NCBI GenBank assembly: GCA_028693555.1 | Contig: JAQUVD010000010.1 | Span: forward strand, 24,395 to 88,394 | Reading direction: 5' to 3' | Source: Hespellia sp. | GTDB taxonomy: Bacteria > Bacillota > Clostridia > Lachnospirales > Lachnospiraceae | DNA length: 64,000 nt | Part shown: positions 26,529 through 35,645 of the stretch, in pieces | How positions within the stretch are numbered: position 1 is the first letter of the stretch | Layout: each line of letters begins with the position of its first letter | The notes under the pieces: model-generated | Databases searched by the model: none | What the model was told of the DNA's origin: nothing | The model's input: only the letters and a program-made list of their open reading frames with translations | Position numbers and translations under genes: made by a program

Positions 26529-29078
26529 ATGATAGAAATCTGTGTGAATGGAACAGAATATCAAGTTGAAAAAGATCAGACACTGCTTCGCTTTCTGCGC
26601 GATGTGTGTAAATTGAAATCTGTAAAAGACGGCTGCAGTGAAGGTGCCTGCGGGACCTGTCATGTCTTGATTGACGGTGTGCCACAGAAAGCCTGTGGTC
26701 CAATGATTTCTATGGTACAGGGAAAAGAGATTCTTACCATAGAAGGGTTTACAGAACGTGAAAAAGAGATTTATGTCCGTGCATTCGGCGAAGCGGGAGC
26801 AGTGCAATGTGGGTTCTGCATTCCGGGTATGGTCATCTGTGCAAAAGGTCTTCTTGATGTGAATCCAAAGCCGGGCAGAGAAGAGATTGCATGGGCACTG
26901 CGCAATAACATTTGCCGCTGCACCGGATATAAGAAAATCTTTGATGCGGTGGAACTTGCAGCAAAATATCTGCGGGAAGGCGAAAGTGAAGAATCTGCGT
27001 ACAGCTGGAGACTTGGTGAGCGCGTTCCCCGTATTGATGTACGGGAAAAAGTACTGGGTTACGGTGAATATGTAGACGATATGGAAGTCAAAGATCTCGC
27101 ATATGGAAGTGCTGTGCGAGCTGCGCATCCAAGAGCAAGGGTCTTGTCTATCGATAAGAGCAAAGCACTTGCAATGCCGGGTGTCCTTGCGGTGATCACA
27201 GCAGAAGATATTCCGGGCACTCTGGAGGTAGGGCATATTGTCAGAGACTGGGATACCCTGATTCCGGTTGGAAAATGTACCCGATATCTGGGAGATGCGA
27301 TCGCAATTGTAGTGGCAGAGACACCGGAACTGTTAGAGAAAGCAAAGAAACTAGTAAAAGTAGAATACGAAGTGTTACAACCGGTTACGAATCCTTATGA
27401 AGCAATGAAGGAGGATGCACCGAAGTTACATGAGAAAGGCAATCTGCTTGCACACAAGCATGTATCACGGGGAAATGCGAAGGAAGCAATTGAGAACGCT
27501 TCCCATGTATTGAAACAGAAATTTGCGACACCGTGGACGGAGCATGCATTCTTAGAACCGGAATGTGCAATCGCGATGCCGGATGATGACGGCGTGCTGA
27601 TCTATTCTACTGATCAGGGTGTGTATGCAACGCAGCATGAATGTGCACCGATGCTGGGACTCCCGAATGAAAAGGTCCGTGTCATCAACAAGCTGGTTGG
27701 AGGCGGATTCGGCGGGAAAGAAGATATGACTGTACAGCATCACGCAGGACTGGCAGCAATGATTGTAAAGAGACCGGTGAAGGTGAAGCTGACCAGAGCT
27801 GAGAGCATGATCATCCATCCAAAACGCCATCCAATGGATATGGAATTCACTTTAGGCTGTAACGACAAGGGAGAAATCCAGGGAGTTATGGCAGAAGTCA
27901 TCGCTGACACAGGTGCATATGCATCACTTGGCGGACCGGTACTAGAAAGAGCATGTACACATGCGGCAGGACCATATCACTATGAGAACTTTGAAATTGA
28001 CGGAAAAGCGTATTATACCAACAACCCGCCGGCGGGGGCGTTTAGAGGATTCGGCGTCACACAGACCTGTTTTGCAATTGAGATGCTGCTGACGAAGATG
28101 GCAGAAGTGGTAGGGATCTCGCCTTGGGAAATCCGTTATCGAAATGCAATCCGTCCGGGAGAAGTACTTCCAAATGGTCAGATTGTGGATAATGCAACCG
28201 CACTTGTAGAGACACTTGAGGCGGTGAGGGATGTCTATGAGGCCCATCCATATGCAGGACTTGCATGCGCGATGAAAAATGCAGGAGTCGGAGTCGGACT
28301 GCCGGATTACGGGCGTTGTATCATCGGTGTAAAAAATGGAAAACTCCATATTCGTTCCGGAGCATCGTGTATCGGACAGGGACTTGGAACCGTACTGGTT
28401 CAGATGGTTGCACAAACGACAGGTTTTGCAAGGGATGATATGATTTACGATGCATCCAACACCATTGATGCACCGGATTCAGGAACGACATCCGGATCAA
28501 GGCAGACTCTGATTACAGGGGAAGCGGCGAGAAGAGCATGTGAATTACTGAATCAGGCATTGGAGTCGAAGACCATAGAGGAGCTGGAAGGGGAAGAGTT
28601 TTATGGAGAGTACCTCGCGGCAACAGACGCGTTAGGTGCAGATGTACCAAATCCGGTATCCCATGTAGCTTATGGTTATGCGACGCAGGTATGCATTTTA
28701 AATGAAGATGGAACAATTGAAAAGATTGTAGCAGCCCATGATGTTGGCAAGGCCGTAAATCCACTGTCTATTGAAGGACAGATTGAAGGCGGAGTTATCA
28801 TGTCACTGGGATTTGCGCTAACAGAGCAGTATCAGTTGGAGGAATGTGTTCCGAAGACAAAGTACGGAACAATTGGACTATTCCGCGCACATCAGGTTCC
28901 ACAGGTAGAGAGTATCATTGTGGAGCGGGAAGGACTAAATGTAGCGTGCGGTGCGAAGGGCATCGGAGAGATCACTTCAATTCCGACGGCACCCGCAATT
29001 GCCGGAGCTTATTACAGGCTGAATGGAAAGTTCCAGACAACATTACCACTGACAGATACACCTTATGAAAGACCGTAA
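26529..29078 (+). CDS. Selenium-dependent xanthine dehydrogenase, fused 2Fe-2S and molybdenum subunits
   Basis: An 849-residue molybdenum hydroxylase. The N-terminal 2Fe-2S domains show Cys36, 41, 44 and 56 and then Cys94, 97, 129 and 131. The molybdopterin domain begins near 165, with VGGGFGGKED, PPAGAFRGFG and the catalytic Glu814 in AKGIGEITS. No FAD subunit is fused or adjacent, unlike XdhABC, so electrons must leave through another partner. It oxidises hypoxanthine or xanthine, or run in reverse reduces urate. The selenium genes at 9.7-14.9 kb indicate a Se=Mo centre. XdhD-type nicotinate or purine hydroxylase activity is an alternative. Confidence 0.9.
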   Translation: MIEICVNGTEYQVEKDQTLLRFLRDVCKLKSVKDGCSEGACGTCHVLIDGVPQKACGPMISMVQGKEILTIEGFTEREKEIYVRAFGEAGAVQCGFCIPGMVICAKGLLDVNPKPGREEIAWALRNNICRCTGYKKIFDAVELAAKYLREGESEESAYSWRLGERVPRIDVREKVLGYGEYVDDMEVKDLAYGSAVRAAHPRARVLSIDKSKALAMPGVLAVITAEDIPGTLEVGHIVRDWDTLIPVGKCTRYLGDAIAIVVAETPELLEKAKKLVKVEYEVLQPVTNPYEAMKEDAPKLHEKGNLLAHKHVSRGNAKEAIENASHVLKQKFATPWTEHAFLEPECAIAMPDDDGVLIYSTDQGVYATQHECAPMLGLPNEKVRVINKLVGGGFGGKEDMTVQHHAGLAAMIVKRPVKVKLTRAESMIIHPKRHPMDMEFTLGCNDKGEIQGVMAEVIADTGAYASLGGPVLERACTHAAGPYHYENFEIDGKAYYTNNPPAGAFRGFGVTQTCFAIEMLLTKMAEVVGISPWEIRYRNAIRPGEVLPNGQIVDNATALVETLEAVRDVYEAHPYAGLACAMKNAGVGVGLPDYGRCIIGVKNGKLHIRSGASCIGQGLGTVLVQMVAQTTGFARDDMIYDASNTIDAPDSGTTSGSRQTLITGEAARRACELLNQALESKTIEELEGEEFYGEYLAATDALGADVPNPVSHVAYGYATQVCILNEDGTIEKIVAAHDVGKAVNPLSIEGQIEGGVIMSLGFALTEQYQLEECVPKTKYGTIGLFRAHQVPQVESIIVEREGLNVACGAKGIGEITSIPTAPAIAGAYYRLNGKFQTTLPLTDTPYERP

Positions 29079-29090
29079 AGGGGGAACGAA

Positions 29091-30932
29091 ATGAGTAGAT
29101 TATTGATGGCGGCGGCAGACAAAGTAGAGACGACCACGGAAACGATGATGAGAGAATTTGAACAGCGAATCGTGGCAAGTCCTCCGGGCGTCTGTCCTGT
29201 AGATTTACAACTTGCATTTTTGAAAGTATGTCATGCACAGACATGTGGAAAATGTGTTCCATGTCGAGTTGGACTCAGACAATTAGAAAACTTATTGGAA
29301 ACGGTTATGAATAATGAAGGTACGATGGAGACACTCGAGCTGATTGAACGCACGGCGAAGAGTATCCAGAATACCGCAGACTGTGCAATTGGATTTGAGG
29401 CAGCAAGAATGGTGCTTGTCGGCATGGAAGGATTCCGTGAGGATTACATTTCCCATGTCACACAGAAGAAATGTATCGGTGCATTTGAACAGCCGATTCC
29501 ATGTATCGCACTCTGTCCTGCCCATGTAGATATTCCGGGGTATGTGGCACTGGTGAAAGAAGAACGCTATGAGGATGCAGTGCGTCTGATTCGCAAAGAC
29601 AATCCATTCCCAACAGCATGTGCTCTGGTCTGTGAGCACCCATGTGAAGAGCGATGCCGCAGAAATATGCTGGACAGCTCCGTGAATATCAGAGGGCTCA
29701 AACGTTTTGCGGTAGAAAAAATACACGCAGACGTTGCGCAGGTTCCGAAAAAAGCGGAAACGACAGGAAAGAAGATTGCAATCATCGGCGGGGGTCCAAG
29801 TGGTCTGACCGCAGCATATTTCCTACAGTTGATGGGACATCAGACCGTTGTGTTTGAAGAAAAAGAAAAACTGGGCGGTATGCTCCGTTATGGAATTCCA
29901 AATTACCGCTTCCCAAGAACACGTCTGGAGGAAGATGTAAATGCAATTCTTTCCACTGGCGTGGAAGTGCGCTATGGACAGAAGATCGGAAGAGATGTGA
30001 CGCTCGAAGAGCTGCGCCGGGAATATGCGGCTGTCTACATCAGTATTGGCGCACAGATCGATAAGAAATTTGAGATTGAAGGATCACAGAGCAATCACGT
30101 CATTCCGGCGGTCAATATGCTGCGTGAAATCGGCGAAGGCACTACCCCTGATTTCTCAGGAAAACGTGTGGTGGTCATTGGCGGTGGAAATGTTGCAATG
30201 GATTGTGCAAGAACCGCAATTCGTGCCAATGCAAAGAGTGTAAATATCGTGTACCGAAGAAGAGAAAAAGATATGACAGCATCACCGGATGAGGTTCGCG
30301 GTGCAATCGAGGAGGGTGTTGAATTAACCGTGCTTCAGGCACCACTTCGCATAGAGGCGGATGAACAAGGAAATGTGGCAGCACTCTGGACACAGCCACA
30401 GATCAGTGGCGTGTACGACAAGGCTGGAAGACCAAGCCCGGTCAAGGCAAAGAAAGAGCCGGAGAAAATCCAGTGCGACATGATTCTGCTCGCAATTGGA
30501 CAGGAGATTGAATCAGAATCATTTGCAAAAGAAGGCGTTGAAGTAAAACGCAACCGTCTCGTTGTAGATGAGAGCGGCTGTGTGGCGGGAATGCCCGGTG
30601 TCTATGCAGGCGGTGACTGCGTGAGCGGTCCGGCTACCGTAATCAAAGCAATCGCAGCCGGAAAAACAGTGGCAGCGAATATCGATGAATATCTCGGATT
30701 TGAACATAAGATCCGTTGCGATATCGAGATTCCGGAGCCGGCGATGGACAACAAGATCCCAAGCGGAAGAATTCATCTGACCGAGCGTGAAGCAATTGAG
30801 AGAAAATGTGACTTTGAAGGAATAGAAAATTCTATGAGCTTAGAGGAAGCACAGCAGGAGTCTTCAAGATGTCTGCGATGCGACCATCATGGATGTGGTG
30901 TACTGAGAGGGGGCAGGGAATTAGAATGGTAA
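29091..30932 (+). CDS. NAD(P)-linked flavoprotein: NuoF-like Fe-S cap fused to a GltD-type oxidoreductase
   Basis: A 613-residue protein. Residues 45-105 resemble the 4Fe-4S end domain of NuoF (Cys52, 55, 58 and 98 in CGKCVPC and TADCAIG). Then comes a GltD-like module: cysteines in CIALCP and CEHPCEERC, an FAD site IAIIGGGPSG (about 229) and an NAD(P) site VVVIGGGNVAMD (about 360). A short SSRCLRCDHHGC tail follows. It has no FMN/NADH domain of NuoF. It overlaps the hydrogenase gene by 7 bases. It probably links NAD(P)H with the hydrogenase and the xanthine dehydrogenase; bifurcation is possible but not shown. Confidence 0.85.
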   Translation: MSRLLMAAADKVETTTETMMREFEQRIVASPPGVCPVDLQLAFLKVCHAQTCGKCVPCRVGLRQLENLLETVMNNEGTMETLELIERTAKSIQNTADCAIGFEAARMVLVGMEGFREDYISHVTQKKCIGAFEQPIPCIALCPAHVDIPGYVALVKEERYEDAVRLIRKDNPFPTACALVCEHPCEERCRRNMLDSSVNIRGLKRFAVEKIHADVAQVPKKAETTGKKIAIIGGGPSGLTAAYFLQLMGHQTVVFEEKEKLGGMLRYGIPNYRFPRTRLEEDVNAILSTGVEVRYGQKIGRDVTLEELRREYAAVYISIGAQIDKKFEIEGSQSNHVIPAVNMLREIGEGTTPDFSGKRVVVIGGGNVAMDCARTAIRANAKSVNIVYRRREKDMTASPDEVRGAIEEGVELTVLQAPLRIEADEQGNVAALWTQPQISGVYDKAGRPSPVKAKKEPEKIQCDMILLAIGQEIESESFAKEGVEVKRNRLVVDESGCVAGMPGVYAGGDCVSGPATVIKAIAAGKTVAANIDEYLGFEHKIRCDIEIPEPAMDNKIPSGRIHLTEREAIERKCDFEGIENSMSLEEAQQESSRCLRCDHHGCGVLRGGRELEW

Positions 30933-32644
30933 ATATCACTTTAAATGGAAAACAAATCCAGGTTGAAAAGAACCTTACAATTATGGAAGCTGCGAAACAA
31001 AATGGTGTGATGATTCCTTCTCTGTGTTTCCTGAAGGAAATCAACGAAATCGGAGCCTGTCGTGTCTGCGTTGTTGAGATCGAAGGGAAAGACCTTCTCG
31101 TACCATCCTGTAATACCAGAGTGGAAGAGGGCATGGTCATCTATACGAACAGCCCGAAGGTGCAGAGTGCCAGAGAGTCTATCGTACAGATGATTCTCTC
31201 TCAGCATGAATTTAAGTGCGCAACATGTGTGCGTAACGGAAACTGTGGACTGCAGAAGGTAGCACAGGATCTGAATATTTTAGAAGTGCCATTCCCTACA
31301 GAAATTGAGTATCAGGACTGGGATCAGACATTTCCGATCATCCGTGATTCTGCAAAATGTATCAAATGTATGCGATGTGTGCAGATTTGTGATAAGGTGC
31401 AGGGGCTGAAGGTATGGGATATTTTAAATACCGGAAAACGTACTAGCGTCAACGTCAGAGATAATCAGGATATCTCGAAAGTGAACTGTGCAATCTGTGG
31501 TCAGTGTATCACACATTGTCCAACGGGTGCACTTCGGGAACGGGACGATACAAGAAAAGTACTCCGCGCAATCGAGTCAGAAGATAAGATTGTCGTGGTA
31601 CAGATTGCACCTGCAGTGCGTACTGCATGGGGCGAGCAGCTTGGTCTTAGCAAAGAGGAAGCTTCTGTCGGCAAGATGGTTGCGGCAGTGAGGAGGTTAG
31701 GCGTGAACTACGTATTTGATACTGATTTTTCTGCCGACCTCACAATTATGGAAGAAGGTATGGAACTGCTTGACCGCGTGAAGAGCGCAGCAAAGCCAAT
31801 GCCGATGTTTACTTCCTGCTGTCCGGGCTGGGTGCGCTTTATGAAGCTGGAATATCCGGAATATGTGGAACACCTGTCGACTGCAAAATCACCACAGCAG
31901 ATGTTCGGAGCAGTTACAAAGAGTTATTTTGCAGAGAAGCTTGGAGTGGATCCAAATCAGATTTTCTGTGTGTCAATTATGCCATGTGTAGCCAAAAAAT
32001 ACGAGGCTGATGTAGAGCAGGTCAATGATTCAGAAGCAGATAAGGATGTTGATGCAGTTCTGACAACACGTGAACTGGTGCGTATGATGCATATGTGTCA
32101 GGTGAATGTAGACAGACTGGAGGAAGAAGAATTTGACTCACCACTTGGAACCGGAAGTGGTGCCGGTGTGATCTTCGGAGCAACCGGAGGTGTAATGGAA
32201 GCGGCACTTCGAAGCGCGTATTACTTCCTGAATGGAGAAAATCCGGGACCGGATGATTTCGCAGTGGTACGTGGAGAAGATGGGATCCGTGAAGCAACGG
32301 TAGAGATTGCGGGCGTGAAGCTTCGTGCAGCAATCGTAAGCGGACTTGGAAACACAAGAAAGCTGATGGAGAAATTGAAGAAGAAACAGGTTGAGTATGA
32401 CTTTATTGAGATCATGACATGTCCGGGCGGATGTGCAGGCGGAGGCGGACAGCCGATCCATGATGGAGAGGAACGAGCCAAAGAGCGTGGAGATATCCTG
32501 TATCAGTTAGATCAGGACAGCACACTTAGATTCTCACATGAGAATCCGGATGTTCAGACCATGTATCAGGAATATTTCAAAGAGCCGCTCTCAGAGGTGT
32601 CACATCATTTGCTTCACACACACCAGAAGGACTGGGAATTGTAA
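30926..32644 (+). CDS. [FeFe] hydrogenase, group A
   Basis: A 572-residue catalytic hydrogenase. Order: a 2Fe-2S domain (Cys34, 45, 48, 62); a His-Cys 4Fe-4S site (HEFKCATCVRNGNC); two 4Fe-4S motifs (CIKCMRCVQIC and CAICGQCITHCP); and the H-cluster with TSCCPGW (Cys298, Cys299), MPCVAKK and MTCPGGCAGGGGQP. It makes or consumes H2 in the cytoplasm. I start at ATG 30926 (MVNITLNGK), overlapping the previous stop. The HydE, HydF and HydG maturases are not in the window. Finding it as the last gene of a purine operon is unusual and suggests that purine redox is coupled to hydrogen. Confidence 0.95.
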   Translation: MVNITLNGKQIQVEKNLTIMEAAKQNGVMIPSLCFLKEINEIGACRVCVVEIEGKDLLVPSCNTRVEEGMVIYTNSPKVQSARESIVQMILSQHEFKCATCVRNGNCGLQKVAQDLNILEVPFPTEIEYQDWDQTFPIIRDSAKCIKCMRCVQICDKVQGLKVWDILNTGKRTSVNVRDNQDISKVNCAICGQCITHCPTGALRERDDTRKVLRAIESEDKIVVVQIAPAVRTAWGEQLGLSKEEASVGKMVAAVRRLGVNYVFDTDFSADLTIMEEGMELLDRVKSAAKPMPMFTSCCPGWVRFMKLEYPEYVEHLSTAKSPQQMFGAVTKSYFAEKLGVDPNQIFCVSIMPCVAKKYEADVEQVNDSEADKDVDAVLTTRELVRMMHMCQVNVDRLEEEEFDSPLGTGSGAGVIFGATGGVMEAALRSAYYFLNGENPGPDDFAVVRGEDGIREATVEIAGVKLRAAIVSGLGNTRKLMEKLKKKQVEYDFIEIMTCPGGCAGGGGQPIHDGEERAKERGDILYQLDQDSTLRFSHENPDVQTMYQEYFKEPLSEVSHHLLHTHQKDWEL

Positions 32645-32655
32645 AAATGAGGGGA

Positions 32656-32684
32656 TTGCTGTAACTCCTTCAAAGTGGTAAAAT
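32656..32684 (+). promoter_or_regulatory. Promoter of the ModE-like/molybdopterin operon
   Basis: TTGCTG, a 17-base spacer, TAAAAT, just after the hydrogenase stop. The molybdenum genes therefore have their own start in addition to possible read-through. Confidence 0.65.
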
Positions 32685-32701
32685 CGAAATTAGAAAAGAA
32701 A

Positions 32702-32768
32702 ACTTGCCTTCAACGTCTGGCTTCGCAGAGAATGTCCGGACGTTGGAGTGTTGAAAGCAGGTGAAGAT
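32702..32768 (+). promoter_or_regulatory. Structured leader that can hide the ribosome site of the ModE-like gene
   Basis: Two exclusive pairings are visible. Form one: TTCAACGTCTGG (from about 32709) with CCGGACGTTGGA. Form two: CTTGCCTTCAAC with the downstream GTTGAAAGCAGG, which contains the AGG of the ribosome site. This looks like a translation switch. It does not match a riboswitch class I can name with confidence; a molybdenum-cofactor sensor would fit the context. Confidence 0.4.
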
Positions 32769-33107
32769 ATGAAGCCCAAAATAAAAGTGCAGATCGTATC
32801 TGAGGAGGGAGAGAGCTTCTTTGGAATCGGTGTTGCAGAATTACTACATCATGTGGATGAGACCGGGTCGCTCAACAGTGCCTGTCAGAAGATGCATCTG
32901 TCTTACAGCAAAGGCTGGAAGATTGTAAACCGTGCAGAGAAGCAGCTGGGACATCAATTTATAGAACGGTCCAGCGGCGGTAAGAACGGAGGCGGTTCGC
33001 TGCTGACAGAAGATGGAAGAAGGTTCTTAGAACAATACGACGAATATAATAAGAAGGTGCAGGAGGCAGCAAAGAAGCTTTATCAGACTTCTTTTTTATT
33101 TTCGTAG
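32769..33107 (+). CDS. ModE-like winged-helix molybdate regulator (DNA-binding domain only)
   Basis: A 112-residue protein matching the N-terminal LysR-like winged helix of ModE: GIGVAELLHHVDETGSLNSAC, MHLSYSKGWKIVNRAEKQLG and GGSLLTEDGRRFLEQY. The C-terminal molybdate-binding domains of full ModE are absent, as in many short clostridial relatives. It heads the molybdopterin gene set. A 24-base palindrome with ModE-operator-like half-sites starts 1 base after its stop, so control of the downstream genes is likely. How it senses molybdenum without the sensor domain is unclear. Confidence 0.8.
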   Translation: MKPKIKVQIVSEEGESFFGIGVAELLHHVDETGSLNSACQKMHLSYSKGWKIVNRAEKQLGHQFIERSSGGKNGGGSLLTEDGRRFLEQYDEYNKKVQEAAKKLYQTSFLFS

Positions 33108-33131
33108 CGTTATGTTTTTAAAAACATAACG
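33108..33131. promoter_or_regulatory. Candidate ModE box: perfect 24-base palindrome
   Basis: CGTTATGT, 8 bases, ACATAACG; the whole 24 bases are a perfect inverted repeat. The half-sites agree with the CGTTATAT/ACATAACG form I recall for the enterobacterial modA operator. It lies between the ModE-like gene and the moeA-like gene. As RNA it could also form a hairpin, but no T tract follows. Confidence 0.65.
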
Positions 33132-33155
33132 AAAAAGACAGGAGGAAGGTATAAC

Positions 33156-34181
33156 ATGAAATTAATCAAAACGGTAGACGCGGCGGGGACCGTCCTCTGC
33201 CATGATGTGACGCAGATTATTAAGGGCGTCACAAAGGACGCAGTATTTCGGAAAGGGCATGTCATTGTGGAGGAGGATATTCCCATCCTGCTTTCCATTG
33301 GAAAAGAAAATCTGTATGTGTGGGAAAATCAGGAAGGGATGCTGCATGAAAATGATGCGGCAGAGATTTTGCGGCAGATTTGTCAGGGCAGTCACATGCA
33401 TCCATCGGATGTGAAGGAAGGCAAGATAGAATTGATTGCGGACTGCGACGGTATCCTGAAAATTAATGTCCCGGCGATGAACAGGGTCAACGCCCTTGGG
33501 GAGATGATGATTGCCAGCCGTCACGGCAATTTCCCGGTCAAAAAGGGAGACAAGCTTGCGGGAACAAGAATCATTCCACTGGTCATTGAGAAAGAGAAAA
33601 TGGACCGCGCGAGAGAAGCCGCTGGTGAGGCACCGATATTAGAGATTCTGCCGTTTCGAAAGATGAAAGCAGCAATCGTGACAACGGGAAGCGAAGTCTA
33701 TTATGGCAGGATCAAAGATACCTTTACTCCGGTTGTAATTGAGAAATTAGAGGAATATGGAATAGAAGTCATGGGACAGACACAATGTAATGATGAATCC
33801 CAGATGGTGACAGACGCAATCAAACACTGGATCGGTGAAGGTGCACAGATGATTCTCTGTACAGGCGGTATGAGTGTGGATCCGGATGATCGCACGCCGC
33901 TTGCAATCAAGAATGCCGCGACAGAGATCGTTACCTATGGCGCACCGGTGCTTCCGGGAGCAATGTTCATGCTTGCGTATCATGAGGATGTGCCAATTAT
34001 GGGACTTCCTGGATGTGTCATGTACGCAAAGCGCACCATATTTGACCTTGCACTGCCTAGATTACTTGCGGGAGAGCGGCTCACAAGAGAAGACTTTTAC
34101 ATATTGGGGCAGGGCGGATTATGCTTATCCTGTCCGCAGTGCACATTTCCGAATTGTGGTTTCGGAAAAGGAGGAAATTAG
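33156..34181 (+). CDS. MoeA-like molybdopterin-binding protein with cysteine-rich tail
   Basis: A 341-residue protein. The C-terminal half is a MoaB/MogA-type molybdopterin-binding domain with VTTGSEVYYG, CTGGMSVDPDD and LPGCVMYA. The N-terminal part is shorter than in MoeA (about 400). The last 20 residues hold CLSCPQCTFPNC (C-x2-C-x2-C-x4-C), which could bind a metal or cluster. It probably takes part in molybdate insertion into molybdopterin. GGAGG precedes the ATG; moaC follows immediately. Confidence 0.82.
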   Translation: MKLIKTVDAAGTVLCHDVTQIIKGVTKDAVFRKGHVIVEEDIPILLSIGKENLYVWENQEGMLHENDAAEILRQICQGSHMHPSDVKEGKIELIADCDGILKINVPAMNRVNALGEMMIASRHGNFPVKKGDKLAGTRIIPLVIEKEKMDRAREAAGEAPILEILPFRKMKAAIVTTGSEVYYGRIKDTFTPVVIEKLEEYGIEVMGQTQCNDESQMVTDAIKHWIGEGAQMILCTGGMSVDPDDRTPLAIKNAATEIVTYGAPVLPGAMFMLAYHEDVPIMGLPGCVMYAKRTIFDLALPRLLAGERLTREDFYILGQGGLCLSCPQCTFPNCGFGKGGN

Positions 34182-34664
34182 ATGGATGAATTGAGTCATT
34201 TTGACGAGAAGGGAAATGCGTTCATGGTGGATGTATCCCAGAAAGACGAGACGAGCCGCGTGGCTGTTGCAGAAGGCTGCATCCGCGTAAACCGTCAGGT
34301 GTATGAGGCAATCGAAGGAAAGACCGTGAAAAAAGGCGATGTGCTGACCGTGGCACAGGTCGCAGGAATCATGGGAACAAAGAAAACAGCAGAGCTGATT
34401 CCGATGTGCCATCTTCTGAATCTATCGAATGCAAAGGTAACATTTGAGATGATGCCGGACACATTGCAGGTAAAAGCGGTGTGCACAGTAAAGACAGAAG
34501 GCAAGACCGGCGTTGAGATGGAGGCGCTGACCGGTGTGTCAGTTGCGCTGCTGACCATATACGATATGTGCAAAGCGATTGATAAAGCGATGGAAATCGG
34601 AGAGATTCATCTTTGTACAAAAAGTGGAGGAAAAAGTGGAGACTATAAAAGATTTATTCCATAG
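34182..34664 (+). CDS. moaC: Cyclic pyranopterin monophosphate synthase
   Basis: A 160-residue Moa[17 protein letters not shown] at the N-terminus, [12 protein letters not shown] in the middle and [20 protein letters not shown] near the end are family signatures. With MoaA it turns GTP into cPMP, the first step of molybdopterin synthesis. It begins directly after the moeA-like stop and overlaps the moaA start by 29 bases, so translation is coupled. Confidence 0.95.
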   Translation: MDELSHFDEKGNAFMVDVSQKDETSRVAVAEGCIRVNRQVYEAIEGKTVKKGDVLTVAQVAGIMGTKKTAELIPMCHLLNLSNAKVTFEMMPDTLQVKAVCTVKTEGKTGVEMEALTGVSVALLTIYDMCKAIDKAMEIGEIHLCTKSGGKSGDYKRFIP

Positions 34665-35637
34665 AAAAATAGATTATGTCCGCATATCGGTGACCGACCG
34701 CTGCAATTTCAGGTGCACATATTGTATGCCACAGGGACAGTTCATCCCCATGAGTCATACGGATATTCTGACATTTGAGGAGATTGAAAGGCTTTGCAGG
34801 GTCTTTGTCAAAGTGGGCATTCACAAGGTCAAACTGACAGGTGGAGAACCACTTGCGAGAAAGAATTTCATTTCTTTAGTGCGAAAAATAAATCAAATCG
34901 AGGGGATTGAGCAGGTGACGATGACAACCAATGGGTCACTGCTTGGCGGCTACGTATCAGAGCTTGCAGAAGCCGGACTGGCCGGGATCAACATTAGTCT
35001 GGATACTTTGAAACCGGATGTGTTTCGGAAACTGACCGGGACAGATGAGCTTTCCAATGTTCTCGATGCGATCCACAAGACGAGCAGGGCAGGGATTCCT
35101 TCGGTAAAGATCAACTGTGTGCCGATGCAGGGGGTCAATGACGATGAACTCTGTGAGATTGCGGCATTTGCCAAAGATGCCCCGATTGAGGTCCGTTTCA
35201 TTGAGATGATGCCAATCGGACAAGGGAAAGGGCAGGCTGGAATCGGCGAGGCAGAAGTGCGGCGCAAGTTAGAAGCAGTCTATGGAAGCCTTGGACCGGT
35301 GGATGAACAGCTCGGAAATGGACCGGCATCGTATGTGCAGCCGGAAGGATTTCAGGGTCACATTGGATTTATCAGCGCGATTTCACACAAGTTCTGTGAA
35401 AGCTGTAACCGTATTCGCCTGACATCAGATGGGATTCTAAAGCCATGTCTGCAGTATGCAGGGCATGTGAGCCTGAAGGAGCTGCTGCGGACAAACGCGT
35501 CAGATGAACAGATTGAAGCCGTGATCAGACAGACGATTTTAGAAAAACCGCAGTGTCATCAGTTTCGAGAGACAAACGATGCTGATTCGAAGAAAGAGCT
35601 GTTGGAGGAACGAATTATGGCAGGAATCGGAGGGTGA
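34636..35637 (+). CDS. moaA: GTP 3',8-cyclase
   Basis: A 333-residue radical SAM enzyme with Cys23, 27 and 30 in CNFRCTYC, a second cluster site in [13 protein letters not shown]...KPC and the functional C-terminal Gly-Gly. I choose GTG 34636 because GGAGG is 5 bases upstream inside moaC and the length then fits the family; no ATG fits. It uses two 4Fe-4S clusters to rearrange GTP, working with MoaC. Confidence 0.93.
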   Translation: METIKDLFHRKIDYVRISVTDRCNFRCTYCMPQGQFIPMSHTDILTFEEIERLCRVFVKVGIHKVKLTGGEPLARKNFISLVRKINQIEGIEQVTMTTNGSLLGGYVSELAEAGLAGINISLDTLKPDVFRKLTGTDELSNVLDAIHKTSRAGIPSVKINCVPMQGVNDDELCEIAAFAKDAPIEVRFIEMMPIGQGKGQAGIGEAEVRRKLEAVYGSLGPVDEQLGNGPASYVQPEGFQGHIGFISAISHKFCESCNRIRLTSDGILKPCLQYAGHVSLKELLRTNASDEQIEAVIRQTILEKPQCHQFRETNDADSKKELLEERIMAGIGG

Positions 35638-35645
35638 GAAAAGAG

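Noticed and set aside
33108..33131. Intrinsic terminator after the ModE-like gene
   Set aside because: The hairpin is followed by AAAAAGACA rather than a T run on the coding strand, so an operator reading is preferred.
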